Positions 1 to 8,565 of a DNA stretch of 64,000 bases are shown here, in pieces. Where the stretch lies: the NCBI GenBank assembly GCA_035531475.1, contig DATKST010000125.1:25053-89052 (forward strand). Reading direction: 5' to 3'. How positions within the stretch are numbered: position 1 is the stretch's first letter; the number at the start of each line of letters is the position of its first letter. A program made the position numbers and the translations under genes. The notes beneath the pieces were generated by a model. The model made no database searches, was not told the origin of the DNA, and saw only the letters and a list, made by a program, of their open reading frames with translations. The stretch comes from CALCEB01 sp035531475. Lineage in GTDB: Bacteria > Acidobacteriota > Terriglobia > UBA7540.

Positions 1-989
1 TGCGAAGCGCCGGCGCGCATGTCTCCACGGACGGCTTGGGCTCGGTGATCGCCAAGGTTGGCGGCGCGGCCGCAGGGCCGCGCGTGATGATTGATGCGCA
101 CCTGGATGAAGTGAGCTTGATGGTGCGCGCCATTACACCGCAAGGATATATTAAGGTGCAGCGGCTGGGCGGCTGGCTTGGAACCAACATGGTGGACCAG
201 CGCTGGACCATCCTTACCAGCAAGGGTCCCATCCCCGCGGTGAGCGGCACGCAGGATGCGCACATTGCCACACCCGAAGGCGTGACCTGGTCGGCCGATC
301 CACTGAACATTTTTCTGGATGCGGGCGCGCGCTCCAAGGCAGATGCGGAAGCGCTGGGCATCCGGCCCGGCGATCCCATCGCCCCTTCCAGCCGCTTCAC
401 CGTTCTCGCCAACCAGCGTTATGCCGCCAAAGCCTGGGATGACCGGGTGGGATTGCTAGTGGAGATCGAAGCCCTGAAGCTGCTTGCCCGCGAGGGCGCG
501 AAGACCCCAAACACACTCTATTTTGCTGGAACCGTGCAAGAAGAAGTGGGCATGAGGGGCGCCATCACTGCGACCCATGTCATCAAGCCGGATGTGGGGA
601 TTGCGCTGGAAGTGGGCATTGCCGCCGATTATCCCGGCACCAACGCCAATCAAGCAGAAGAAAAGTTGGGCGCGGGGCCTGGAGTTTTTGCCTATGACGG
701 TTCTGTGATCCCGAACGTCAAGCTGCTTGACCTATTCCGGAACGTGGCCGAGCAAAACCACATTCCGCTGCAAACTGACTTGGTGGTCCGATACGGCGAG
801 GACGCTGCCAATATCCAGCGGTCAGCGGCGGGCGTTCCCGCCATCAATTTCGTGGTGCCGGCCCGTTACACCCACGCCAACACCGGCATCATTGACCGGT
901 CCGATTTCGACAACGCCGTCAAGCTGTTGGCGGAGGTGTTGAAGCGGCTCGACACCTCAACCGTCAAGGATCTGACGAATTTCCAGTAA
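1..989 (+). CDS. M42 family metallopeptidase (glutamyl aminopeptidase/endoglucanase-like), 5' partial
   Basis: The reading frame is open from the window edge (first full codon at 3), so the N-terminus lies outside. Family members are cytosolic dinuclear-metal aminopeptidases that form large oligomers. Visible landmarks in order: a metal-binding His/Asp stretch IDAHLDE, the bridging aspartate region WDDRVG, the catalytic Glu-Glu in VQEEVGMRGA, the metal ligand region EVGIAADYPG, and the C-terminal His ligand in RYTHANTGIID. About 328 residues are present; members are usually 340-360, so only a short piece is missing. The TTG at 36 is internal and is not the start. The family is secure; the substrate cannot be told from sequence. 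Confidence 0.9.
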   Translation, partial: RSAGAHVSTDGLGSVIAKVGGAAAGPRVMIDAHLDEVSLMVRAITPQGYIKVQRLGGWLGTNMVDQRWTILTSKGPIPAVSGTQDAHIATPEGVTWSADPLNIFLDAGARSKADAEALGIRPGDPIAPSSRFTVLANQRYAAKAWDDRVGLLVEIEALKLLAREGAKTPNTLYFAGTVQEEVGMRGAITATHVIKPDVGIALEVGIAADYPGTNANQAEEKLGAGPGVFAYDGSVIPNVKLLDLFRNVAEQNHIPLQTDLVVRYGEDAANIQRSAAGVPAINFVVPARYTHANTGIIDRSDFDNAVKLLAEVLKRLDTSTVKDLTNFQ

Positions 990-992
990 GCA

Positions 993-1227
993 GTAGGGGC
1001 GGTCCTTGTGCCCGCCATCGAGCTTCTTTTTAGCGCGTGGCGCGCGGGCGACCCTAAGTGCAGCGTTTCGTAAGTTCGCTCACGTATTCTTGCACCCCCT
1101 CACCCGGCGCTGCGCGCCACCCTCTCCCCGCTTGCGGGGAGAGAGGCTGGGGGTGAGGGGGTGTTGAAGACCGTTGCAAGAATACGTTATCGTAATTGCG
1201 AATGGTCGTACTAAGGGTTGCCCCTAC
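993..1227. repeat. TAGGGGCG-type repeat (family C), interrupted by a nested element
   Basis: The outer parts read taggggcggtcct...gcccgcc and gggcgaccctaag, then resume as ctaagggttgcccctac. This matches the dispersed palindromic repeat also seen near 13799 and 55198. The two halves are separated by the inserted element at 1059-1210. Non-coding. Confidence 0.6.
1059..1210. mobile_element. Nested short element with inverted repeats and a CTAAG duplication
   Basis: A perfect 13-bp inverted pair, acgtattcttgca at 1082-1094 and tgcaagaatacgt at 1175-1187, lies inside weaker outer inverted similarity. The core is the ccctcaccc/gggtgaggg hairpin common in this window. The five bases ctaag occur on both flanks (1054-1058 and 1211-1215). 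Removing one copy plus the insert restores a continuous family C repeat, so I read it as an insertion. It has no coding capacity. Confidence 0.6.
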
Positions 1228-2594
1228 CGGACTATCTTTTTCCCGCTCTCGTCCCAAATCGCAGCGGTCTTATTGAAATAGGAATAATTCGCCATGTGGC
1301 AACCGAGGGCCGTGCTGTTGCCGAAGACGGCATCCTCCACGGAGGGCTGGCGGGTCTTAACCGACTGGAAGAAGTGCCAGATGTGTTCGCGGAATTCGCT
1401 GTAACCGGGCGGACACTGGTAGGTTTCTCCCTCCACCAGCCTGGTCATGCCCAGCTTGGGATCGTGTTTCTCGTGCCACGCTTTGTCGTAGGCTTGCTGC
1501 ATCTTTTCAGGGTAGCTGGAGGTGTAGTAGCAGGGCTCGTGATCCTGGCCGTCCTGTGGGGTCACAGCCAAGCGGTCGCCTTCGCCAAACACTTCGATGA
1601 TGCCGCGCGTGCCCAGGAACCGGGTCACTTCCGGCTCATGGGAATTGAGCGTCATCAGAATGGCGGCGCGGAAGTTTGGATAATCGTAGAATGTGGTCTG
1701 AAGATCCGGGAAATCCCGCCCGTCCTTCCACTGGAACAAACCGCCCGCGGACTGCGCCCGCTGCGGCGGAGCGTCAACGCCCATAACGGTGTGGATGCCA
1801 GTGAGCGAATGGACGTAAAGGTCGCCCGGCAATCCCTCACCGTAGTCTTTGTAGGCTCGCCAGCGCGCAAAGCGGATGGGATCAAAGGGCCGCTTGGGAG
1901 CGTCACCCAACCACGTGTCCCAATCAAGGTTTTGCGGAGAAAGGTCGGGCGGCGGAGGATAGACCCACGCGCCACAGGGAGAATTCCGTCCCAAAATCCC
2001 TTCGGCGTAATAAACGTCGCCGATGGCGTTCTGTTCCACCAGTTCCTTGGCCTTGGCAATGCCGATGGAACTCCGCCGCTGGCTGCCGATCTGCACAATG
2101 CGGTTGTACTTCGCGGCGGCATCGATGATCTCAAAGCCTTCCTCCACCTTGTGGGTCATTGGCTTTTCGCAATAGACGTCTTTGCCGGCTTGGCAGGCGT
2201 CCACAATAATTTTGCTGTGCCAATGGTCTGGAACAGCCACCACCACGCAATCAATCTCCTTGTTATCCAGCAGGTCCTGATAGCGGCGGGTGGTGGGTAC
2301 GGTTTTGCCGGTGGCGCCGTTAATGATCTGGTTCGCCAAAACGTGCCGCCCGTCGTAGAGGTCGCACGCCGCCACGCACTCAACGCCCGGAATCCCGATG
2401 GCCGTCGATAGGACTCCCGTGCCCTCCATGCCAATGCCGATCATGCCGAAGCGTACCATGTCACTGGGCGGGACAGGACCGGGCGAAGCGCGAAGCTCGC
2501 GCGGCTCCAGGAGAAAAGTCGGAGCGGCCAGCGTGACGCCTGCGCCCGTTGAAGTGCGGATAAAGTCACGACGGGAAATGCCATTACGATTCAT
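1224..2594 (-). CDS. Gfo/Idh/MocA family oxidoreductase with Tat signal
   Basis: This is a 456-residue NAD(P)-dependent oxidoreductase of the glucose-fructose oxidoreductase family. The N-terminus carries a twin-arginine motif (SRRDFIRTS) followed by a hydrophobic stretch ending near TLAAP, so export by the Tat system is likely. The Rossmann fold starts at MIGIGMEGTG (around residue 50), and the family's EKP motif (CEKPMTH) lies near residue 145. Exported members with this layout are common in bacteria that degrade carbohydrates, usually acting on sugars or cyclitols. The substrate cannot be told here. The ATG at 2594 is placed just ahead of the Tat motif. It stands alone between spacers. Confidence 0.92.
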   Translation of the reverse strand: MNRNGISRRDFIRTSTGAGVTLAAPTFLLEPRELRASPGPVPPSDMVRFGMIGIGMEGTGVLSTAIGIPGVECVAACDLYDGRHVLANQIINGATGKTVPTTRRYQDLLDNKEIDCVVVAVPDHWHSKIIVDACQAGKDVYCEKPMTHKVEEGFEIIDAAAKYNRIVQIGSQRRSSIGIAKAKELVEQNAIGDVYYAEGILGRNSPCGAWVYPPPPDLSPQNLDWDTWLGDAPKRPFDPIRFARWRAYKDYGEGLPGDLYVHSLTGIHTVMGVDAPPQRAQSAGGLFQWKDGRDFPDLQTTFYDYPNFRAAILMTLNSHEPEVTRFLGTRGIIEVFGEGDRLAVTPQDGQDHEPCYYTSSYPEKMQQAYDKAWHEKHDPKLGMTRLVEGETYQCPPGYSEFREHIWHFFQSVKTRQPSVEDAVFGNSTALGCHMANYSYFNKTAAIWDESGKKIVR

Positions 2595-2887
2595 GGATGA
2601 GACCTCCTCGGATGATCCAGCTATTTCACGAAGACATTATGCTATTCCCCAAGCGGCGATGGGGCAAGAGGGAAATTGATTTTGCGTACGCCTGGCGGTA
2701 GCATCTGGGCGAAGACGGGTTGGCCATCACAGAGCCTCCCGGTAGCGAGGCATGGGGAAGCTCACGGGGCTAATGGCGGCACAAAGGGGAATGGCCCGCG
2801 CTCAAACGGCGCGGTTGAAGCCGTGCCGTGCCCTTCTCCGGGAGGGAAGTTCGGGAATCATCCCGCTTAATCTATACTTTACTTTCT

Positions 2888-3223
2888 TTAATGCAAGCGG
2901 GCGGGAGTTTCCATTTGGCGGAAAACCAACGAGTCAAAAATGGCCAGGACCTCTTTGCGGTAATTCAGGATTCGATCCACGGTGGTTTGGTACCACGGGT
3001 CAGTGAGGGAAAGCCGCTGCATCCGTTCGAGAATATGAGGGGGAACGTCAATATCCGCACGGAGCTTTTCAAGAGGATAGCCCCGCAAGAATAGTCCATA
3101 GAAAAAAGCTGCTTCGTGGTTCGGCTCGGTAAGCTTGTTATCCGCGTTCAGCATGGCCCGCGATACCCGTTGACCCAGCCCTTCGCTCATTCGATCTTGA
3201 TAGTCCATCGGTCCTGAAACCAT
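2888..3223 (-). CDS. Hypothetical protein, 111 aa
   Basis: I do not recognise this protein. It is soluble, helix-rich and charged, with no signal peptide, membrane segment or cysteine motif. The aromatic-rich middle (HEAAFFYGLFLRGYP) and the segment DPWYQTTVDRILNYRKEV look like genuine protein composition rather than an antisense shadow. A second ATG at 3208 has an AGGA just upstream and may be the true start. It is isolated: the preceding 290 bases (2595-2887) show nothing I can name, and the upstream spacer is full of repeats. Confidence 0.55.
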   Translation of the reverse strand: MVSGPMDYQDRMSEGLGQRVSRAMLNADNKLTEPNHEAAFFYGLFLRGYPLEKLRADIDVPPHILERMQRLSLTDPWYQTTVDRILNYRKEVLAIFDSLVFRQMETPARLH

Positions 3224-3359
3224 GAAATTCTATAGTAAACCTCGTGTCAAGCCCTGGCAGGCCTAACCGGGATTATTCAACAATTTTCACTCGATTGCCG
3301 TCAAGGCTAAGGTTAAGGCCGTGCCCCATTGGTACACAAGTAAAACTTCACGGATAATG

Positions 3360-3468
3360 GGCAATGTCGCAGTCTGCTGTACCGGCGCTCTATGAGCGCA
3401 GGAAACCGTTGAGGATCCAAGCGCGGCGCTCTATGAGCGCCGCTACAGCAAACAAACTGAGACACCAC
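3360..3468. mobile_element. Family D short element, 109 bp, with 9-bp target duplication
   Basis: The element starts ggcaatgtcgcagtctgctg and ends in an inverted match cagcaaac...gacaccac. Inside is a large hairpin made from gcgctctatgagcgc copies. The nine bases cggataatg occur immediately before (3351-3359) and after (3469-3477) it, as expected of a transposition footprint. It matches the element at 30133-30240. Confidence 0.7.
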
Positions 3469-3489
3469 CGGATAATGCGGGCCAAGGAC

Positions 3490-3612
3490 AGCACTGTTCA
3501 GTCAAGGTGTACCCCCTGATGTCTTTGGCGGGGTCGTCGCGTTCCCCCTCACCTTTGAATCACAGCCCTCTCCCTTGGGGAGAGGGTGGCGCGAAGCGCC
3601 GGGTGAGGGAGA
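3490..3612. mobile_element. Family A element, left-end fragment
   Basis: The terminal motif gcactgttcagtcaagg and the internal stretch gtcgtcgcgttccccctcacc match the left half of the complete copy at 6244-6408. The hairpin core (cctctcccttggggagagg) is present but the right terminal repeat is missing. Confidence 0.5.
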
Positions 3613-3757
3613 ATACGTCACTGGAATTATGAATACGTGTACTAAGTATGCTTGATTTTGCACACGCCCGAGGCCGGGGCCTAGCACCTGACACCTCTGA
3701 TCCCCCTGTCACGCATTGGTTGGCACTTTCTCGTCACTTATCACTTACCACTAACCA

Positions 3758-6193
3758 CTATTCGTTTCTCAGCGCCACCATCGGATCGACCTTGGACGCC
3801 CGCCGGGCGGGAATGTAGCAGGCGAGCAAGGCCACCAAACTAAGCGTGACCGGAACAGCAAAGAACACCGCCCTATCCGTTGCTTGAACTCCAAAGAGGA
3901 TGCTCGAAAGCAGGCGTGCGAGTGAGTATGCTCCGGGCAAGCCAATGGCCAGCCCCAAAAGAGTCATAGACATGCCCCGCCAGACAATCATCTGCAGGAC
4001 ATCGTTGCGGCTCGCGCCCAAGGCCATGCGGATGCCAATCTCGTGGACACGCTCGGTGACCGAATAAGACATCACCCCGAAGACTCCCACCGAGGCCAGG
4101 CTCAGCGCGATCAGGCCCAGCGCCGCCATCATAAATCCTAAATAATCCAAGCCGACGATCGATTCATAAATGGCTCTCGCCAGAGTCATCACATTAGACG
4201 CGGGCAATTCAGGGTCAATCGCTGCGATGGCCGCCCGGGCCGGTGCAGCCAGCGACGCGGCGTCACCCGCCGTCCGGACCGCCAAGAGCGACTCGGAGAG
4301 CGGGGCTTGGGTATAAGGCCGGTAGATGGCCGGCTCCGGACCGCCGTCCGTCCAATCGTAGGTCACGTCTCCCACCACCCCGACCACCGTGAGCCAGGGA
4401 CCATCCGACCCGCGCTGCACGATCCTGATGTGCTTACCAATGGGGTTCTGGTGAGGCCAGATGCGGCGAGCGAGCTTAGCGTTGATCAGGGTCACTGGCA
4501 GGGAGTGGACATTATCCCCAGCGCCGAAGCTGCGCCCCCGGAGCAGTGGAATCTGCATGAGGCGGAAGTAAGATGAACTGACACTCAAGAACTCCCCTCC
4601 GTGGAGATCTTTGGCTTTGGGAGGAGTTTGACCTTCCACGCGAAATCTTGTCCACGGGCCGCCACTGTTACTTAATGGAAAAGTGGTAGAGGCCGCGGCC
4701 GACTGAACCCCCGGCAGTGACCGGAGCTTATCGATGATCCTCCCGTAGAACTGGATCTTGGCAGTGGAATCGGGGTAACGGTCAGCAGGAAGATTGATGC
4801 CGATGGTGAGCACGTGTTCCGGGGAAAACTGGGCCTGCGTCCTGACCAACCCCCGAAAGCCTTTTACCGTCAGTCCTGCGCCCACCAGCAGGATCACGGC
4901 CAGCGCCATCTGCGCCACCACCAAGATGCCGCGCAAGCCATGATGGGACCGGTCCCCCGTTGACGCGCGCCCACCCTCCTTCAGGCTGGTGTTCAGATCA
5001 GGGTTAGAGGTCTTGAGCGCGGGCAGCAGGCCGGACAAGATCCCGCTCATGACCCCGATGACCGCGGTAAAACCAAGAGCGCTGCTGTCCAGTCGAATGG
5101 CATTCCATCCGCCGACCAATTTGGCGACGTTCGCCGGCATTCCCGAAAGTATTAAGCCGAGGCTCCATGCGGCTATCAACAGGCCCAGCCCCGCCCCCGC
5201 CAGGCCCAGTAAGATGCTTTCCGTCAGCAGTTGGCGCGCGACGCGCCACCGGCTGGCGCCCAGCGCCGACCGGACAGCAATCTCCTTCCGCCGTGTTGTG
5301 GCCCGGGCAAATTGCAAATTGGCCACGTTGGCGCAGGCGATCAGCAGGACAAATCCGGCGGCTGCTAACAGCATCAACGTGTAGTCACGGGTCAGATCTC
5401 CGTTCACGAATTCACGGGCCGAAATGATCAGCGCCTTCCAGCCCCGGTTTGTTTTTGGATAAGCCTTGGCGAGTTGTTGCATGATGACGTTCATCTCTGC
5501 CAGGGCTTGTCTCTGCGAGACGCCCGGCCGCAGACGCGCAACGACATCCAGATCGCGAAGGTCGCGAATCAAGGCTTGCTGAGGCGTCATGGCAAGTGGC
5601 GTCCACAGGTCAACCGCCAACGGAAACTCAAAGTTTTTACCCATTACCCCGATGATGCTGTAGGGGCGGCCGTTCAGCATCACTTCACGGCCAATGGTCC
5701 TCGGATCCGCCGCAAACCGGCTCTTCCAAAGGCCATAGCTCAAAACAACGACCCCGTCGTGGCCGGGTTCATCCTCACCATTCGCAAAACTCCGGCCAAG
5801 AACAGGTCCAACTCCCAGGGTATGGAAAAAGTTTGCAGTGGCTTGGACGCTTTGCACCCGCTCAGGCGCCTCTCCGCCCGTAATATTCACATCTTCCCAC
5901 CGGTATGCCGCCAAGCTTTCAAAAGAGGCGCAATGCTTCTTCCATTCCAGAAAATCCGCTGGTGAAGTGGAAGATCCTTCCCAGCCTTCCCCTGTCCCCG
6001 TCTCCCGCAGCATCACGAGCCGGCTGAGGTGAGGTAACGATAGCGGCTTGACGAGGAATGCATCCGCCACACTGAACATGGTGGTGTTCGCCCCAATGCC
6101 CAGCGCCAGCGTCATCACTGCCACTGCGGTGAAGCCGGGATTCTTGGCCAACATGCGCAAGCCAAAGCGCAAATCCTGAAGCAGAATACCCAT
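3758..6193 (-). CDS. ADOP-type ABC transporter permease (MacB/FtsX family)
   Basis: At 811 residues this fits the duplicated permeases typical of acidobacteria: an N-terminal transmembrane helix, a MacB-like periplasmic core domain (about 55-245), an FtsX block (about 270-400), a second periplasmic domain (about 480-640) and a second FtsX block at the end. The opening (DLRFGLRMLAKNPGFT, then ALGIGANTTMF) and the late motif ERVHEIGIRMALGA are hallmarks. No ATPase gene is adjacent, as is usual for these orphan permeases. The role may be lipoprotein handling or efflux, but that is inference. The ATG at 6193 has an AGGAGG-like site upstream. Confidence 0.93.
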   Translation of the reverse strand: MGILLQDLRFGLRMLAKNPGFTAVAVMTLALGIGANTTMFSVADAFLVKPLSLPHLSRLVMLRETGTGEGWEGSSTSPADFLEWKKHCASFESLAAYRWEDVNITGGEAPERVQSVQATANFFHTLGVGPVLGRSFANGEDEPGHDGVVVLSYGLWKSRFAADPRTIGREVMLNGRPYSIIGVMGKNFEFPLAVDLWTPLAMTPQQALIRDLRDLDVVARLRPGVSQRQALAEMNVIMQQLAKAYPKTNRGWKALIISAREFVNGDLTRDYTLMLLAAAGFVLLIACANVANLQFARATTRRKEIAVRSALGASRWRVARQLLTESILLGLAGAGLGLLIAAWSLGLILSGMPANVAKLVGGWNAIRLDSSALGFTAVIGVMSGILSGLLPALKTSNPDLNTSLKEGGRASTGDRSHHGLRGILVVAQMALAVILLVGAGLTVKGFRGLVRTQAQFSPEHVLTIGINLPADRYPDSTAKIQFYGRIIDKLRSLPGVQSAAASTTFPLSNSGGPWTRFRVEGQTPPKAKDLHGGEFLSVSSSYFRLMQIPLLRGRSFGAGDNVHSLPVTLINAKLARRIWPHQNPIGKHIRIVQRGSDGPWLTVVGVVGDVTYDWTDGGPEPAIYRPYTQAPLSESLLAVRTAGDAASLAAPARAAIAAIDPELPASNVMTLARAIYESIVGLDYLGFMMAALGLIALSLASVGVFGVMSYSVTERVHEIGIRMALGASRNDVLQMIVWRGMSMTLLGLAIGLPGAYSLARLLSSILFGVQATDRAVFFAVPVTLSLVALLACYIPARRASKVDPMVALRNE

Positions 6194-6737
6194 TTCTTAC
6201 CTCCTTAAATACGGGTGGCCAACCTTTGCTTTCAGATGCTAGGCCCAATACTGTTCAGTTAGGATGAACCTCATGATTTTTGATGGCATGGTCGTCGCGT
6301 TCCCCCTCACCCCGGCCCTCTCCCCGCCAGCGGGGAGAGGGCCGGGGTGAGGGGCCCGGATTTTACGAGGTGCAGTTATTCTCAAACGAACCTTAAGTGA
6401 ACAGCATTGATGCTATGCCTGGCAACTGATATCAATGGCAGTTACTGTGCCAAATCTATTTAAACTTCAAGCTATTGAAAATAATAACGATAGTTTACTT
6501 TTCAGAGACCAGGCGAGGTTTTTATTGTGCGGAATTGGGATAGGGCTGTTCGAAAATGGACAATTTGATCCGTGGCAGGCACCGAGAAGATTGAGTGACC
6601 TTCGATCGCCCCGGGAGGAGCGTGTCAAGGGTTGGAATCAGGCCGGTCGAATCCCCCCTAAAAACAAAACGGGAGAGTTCCGTGGCTGAAAGCCCAGAGC
6701 CTCTCCCGTGGTACAGTTTTATTCAGCTTGAAGCCAA
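6194..6737. other. Spacer with a family A element
   Basis: The complete family A element occupies 6244-6408. The remainder (6418-6737) shows no supportable gene. A stretch near 6663-6716 (gggagagttccgtgg ... cctctcccgtgg) can form imperfect hairpins next to the PEP-CTERM gene's stop codon. Confidence 0.5.
6244..6408. mobile_element. Family A MITE-like element, 165 bp, with 9-bp target duplication
   Basis: The left end reads cccaatactgttcagttagg and the right end ccttaagtgaacagcatt, which are inverted versions of one another with a few mismatches. The middle is the ccctcacc...ggtgaggg hairpin. The flanks gatgctagg (6235-6243) and gatgctatg (6409-6417) agree at 8 of 9 bases, consistent with a target-site duplication. 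It has no open reading frame of its own. Confidence 0.7.
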
Positions 6738-7508
6738 CTACTTACCAAACCGGCGGCGTGCAGCGCCCGCCAGCCCAAGCAGGCCCGATCCCAACAGGAT
6801 CAAGCTGGAAGGCTCTGGGGTGCCTGTGCCGCCACCGTTGGTCCCGATGACGCCACCCGACATGGTTACGAAGCTACCCGCCGTGTTGGCATTGGAGAAA
6901 TTCTGTCCGAAAAAGCTCGAATTCCAAAAGGACTCGTTTTGCGGCTCCGGAGGTCCAAATGCATTCAAGCCCTGCGTATTTGCTTGGAACGAGCGGCCAG
7001 AGCAAGTACCGTTGTTCGGATCCAGGCAAACGGGAACCACGGACAGCCAGTAAGTACCGGCTCCGAGTTGAATTCCGCTGAGGCCCGTGACGGCAACCGC
7101 GTAATCTTCAAACCCGAAGGCGTTGATACCAGTGTCCGTTACCACCGGGGCGTTGGAAGACCCGGAAAAAAGAAGCGTGCCACCGTTGCCTGAAGAAACG
7201 CCACTGCGAATCTCCCAGCCGGCGGATAGCGCCTGGATGTTCATCAAGTTGTCGGTGAACAGACCCGAAATGTTCCAGGTCTGCCCGTTTGGAACCACAA
7301 ACGGCGTGTAAATGGCCGACTGGTTCACAGTCAAATCCATCTCGTTGGCAAGGCCGTTCGCATTCGGATCATTGGGGTTAAGGTCGCCCCCGTAGAACAA
7401 GCACGGATTACAGTACGAGGGTTGAGCGGTGCCTGCAACGGCAGTCTTAGGAATAAACGAAACCATCGCTGCAGCAACAGCAAGCGCACAAAGCACTTTT
7501 AGCTTCAT
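6738..7508 (-). CDS. PEP-CTERM sorting domain protein, 256 aa
   Basis: The N-terminus is a signal peptide (hydrophobic core CALAVAAAMVSF, cleavage near AVAG). The C-terminus is a textbook PEP-CTERM signal: TPEPSS, then the hydrophobic segment LILLGSGLLGLAG, then the basic end AARRRFGK. Such proteins are cut and passed to the cell surface or exopolysaccharide by an exosortase; none is seen in this window. The middle is Gly/Asn/Thr-rich and resembles secreted beta-sandwich proteins. The start is well supported by AAGGAGG at 7516-7522. The upstream leader can form a nested hairpin. Confidence 0.93.
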   Translation of the reverse strand: MKLKVLCALAVAAAMVSFIPKTAVAGTAQPSYCNPCLFYGGDLNPNDPNANGLANEMDLTVNQSAIYTPFVVPNGQTWNISGLFTDNLMNIQALSAGWEIRSGVSSGNGGTLLFSGSSNAPVVTDTGINAFGFEDYAVAVTGLSGIQLGAGTYWLSVVPVCLDPNNGTCSGRSFQANTQGLNAFGPPEPQNESFWNSSFFGQNFSNANTAGSFVTMSGGVIGTNGGGTGTPEPSSLILLGSGLLGLAGAARRRFGK

Positions 7509-7524
7509 CAGTCATCCTCCTTAT

Positions 7525-7572
7525 GGTTTCCCCTGGTAAGGGTTGCTACCTAACAACCGATGAACGGAAACC
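7525..7572 (-). promoter_or_regulatory. Structured leader upstream of the PEP-CTERM gene
   Basis: The transcript can form an outer stem between ggtttcc (7525-7531) and ggaaacc (7566-7572). It encloses an inner stem ggttg/caacc (7541-7545 with 7554-7558) with loop ttaggtag in the transcript sense. The structure ends only a few bases before the ribosome binding site, so it could affect translation. The tag ggtagc loosely recalls c-di-GMP-I riboswitches, but their invariant elements are not evident. Confidence 0.3.
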
Positions 7573-8276
7573 TCAGAAAAGGCTTACCGCCCACCGGTTT
7601 TGACTCTATTTTGAACACATCCTAAACGTGACAAATCAAATGTCCAGCCCTAGCACACAACCAAGCCGTGATCTTCTGAAACCCTACCCTAGCTTCAAAA
7701 GAGTTCGCCCATTTCAAATCAAGGGATTGGTGTCCACGAGAACCCTGTGCAATTTTGTCTCCAATGGCGATAGCATACTATCTCCAATATAAACAATATC
7801 TTAAGGAATTTCCGCTTCACTCCACTGAGTGAAAAAGTGAATCCAAAGGGACGAAAGTGGAAAACGCTTTCCTTCCCGCATCTTGCGCTCACGCAGGGGC
7901 CCACCTCCTAACCCTTCACTTGATCCGCTCCTGGCGCGTCCCGCCCCCAATTGCCCAATTGGTGAATATCCAGAGGTGCCGGGGGACATTTCATGGATTC
8001 GGCGCGACAGTCGCCACTGTCACAGCACGAAAAGCCTGATGGGAATTCTCGGACCCTTGCCTCCATTAAAATGCAAAGCGTTGCCCCCACGCCACCAAAG
8101 ACTTCACTTCGGGTTTACACTTGGAAAGATACCCGGTTTGATATTTGACCCATCCTAACAACTTGAATCCGAGACCGTTACCCGCATATCAGCCCCGGCC
8201 ATGGTTGGTGCTCGCCGGGGCGGGGGAGCCCCGGATTGATGTAGGGTGAAAGTCTTACGTGAATCCAGTCTCAAGC
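7573..8276. other. Gene-free spacer
   Basis: No open frame here has convincing protein character. A stretch at 8205-8260 includes gtagggtgaaagtcttacg, which weakly recalls group II intron 5' regions, but no maturase or other intron parts are visible. Confidence 0.5.
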
Positions 8277-8452
8277 CCCAATACTGTTTAGTTAAGGCAA
8301 GTTTCATGACCTTGATATCAGAGGTGTCACCTGACCCCTCACCCCAGCCCTCTCCCCGCAAGCGGGGAGAGGGGGAACCGCGCAGCGGCGGGTGAGGGGC
8401 TCTGGTTCAACTGTGCGCATTATTCTCGAACGGACCTTAAGTGAACAGCATA
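8277..8452. mobile_element. Family A element, 176 bp
   Basis: The left end reads cccaatactgtttagttaagg and the right end ccttaagtgaacagcat. The internal hairpin is the same as in the copy at 59217-59392, and the two copies are nearly collinear over their whole length. I cannot identify a clean target duplication. It sits about 110 bases upstream of the S53 protease start. Confidence 0.7.
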
Positions 8453-8565
8453 CGATATTGGGATGGAATTCCGCCTCCAGCGGGTATAATGGCAAAAAAT
8501 CACCTGGAAAGCTTAACCAACGAACCAGCGGCCAGGGTCACCAAGAGACCCCGCCTGGAGGGGTG

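Larger units (their letters stand above)
3224..3757. other. Repeat-filled spacer
   Basis: This gap holds a complete family D element (3360-3468), a left-end fragment of a family A element (3490-3612) and, next to the permease stop codon, a GTGA-type repeat (ctcgtcacttatcacttacc at about 3731-3750). I see no gene. Confidence 0.6.

Noticed and set aside
1218..2411. Long open frame antisense to the Gfo/Idh/MocA oxidoreductase
   Set aside because: It lies wholly opposite a gene with clear motifs, has no recognisable domain, and its length is explained by codon bias of the real gene in GC-rich DNA.
7509..7620. Cyclic-di-GMP-I riboswitch call
   Set aside because: A ggtagc segment is present, but the other invariant parts and the two-stem layout of the class are not, so I list only a structured leader.
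8200..8260. Group II intron-like 5' segment (gtagggtgaaagtc)
   Set aside because: Only a short tag matches; no domain V, maturase or exon-binding pairs were found nearby.
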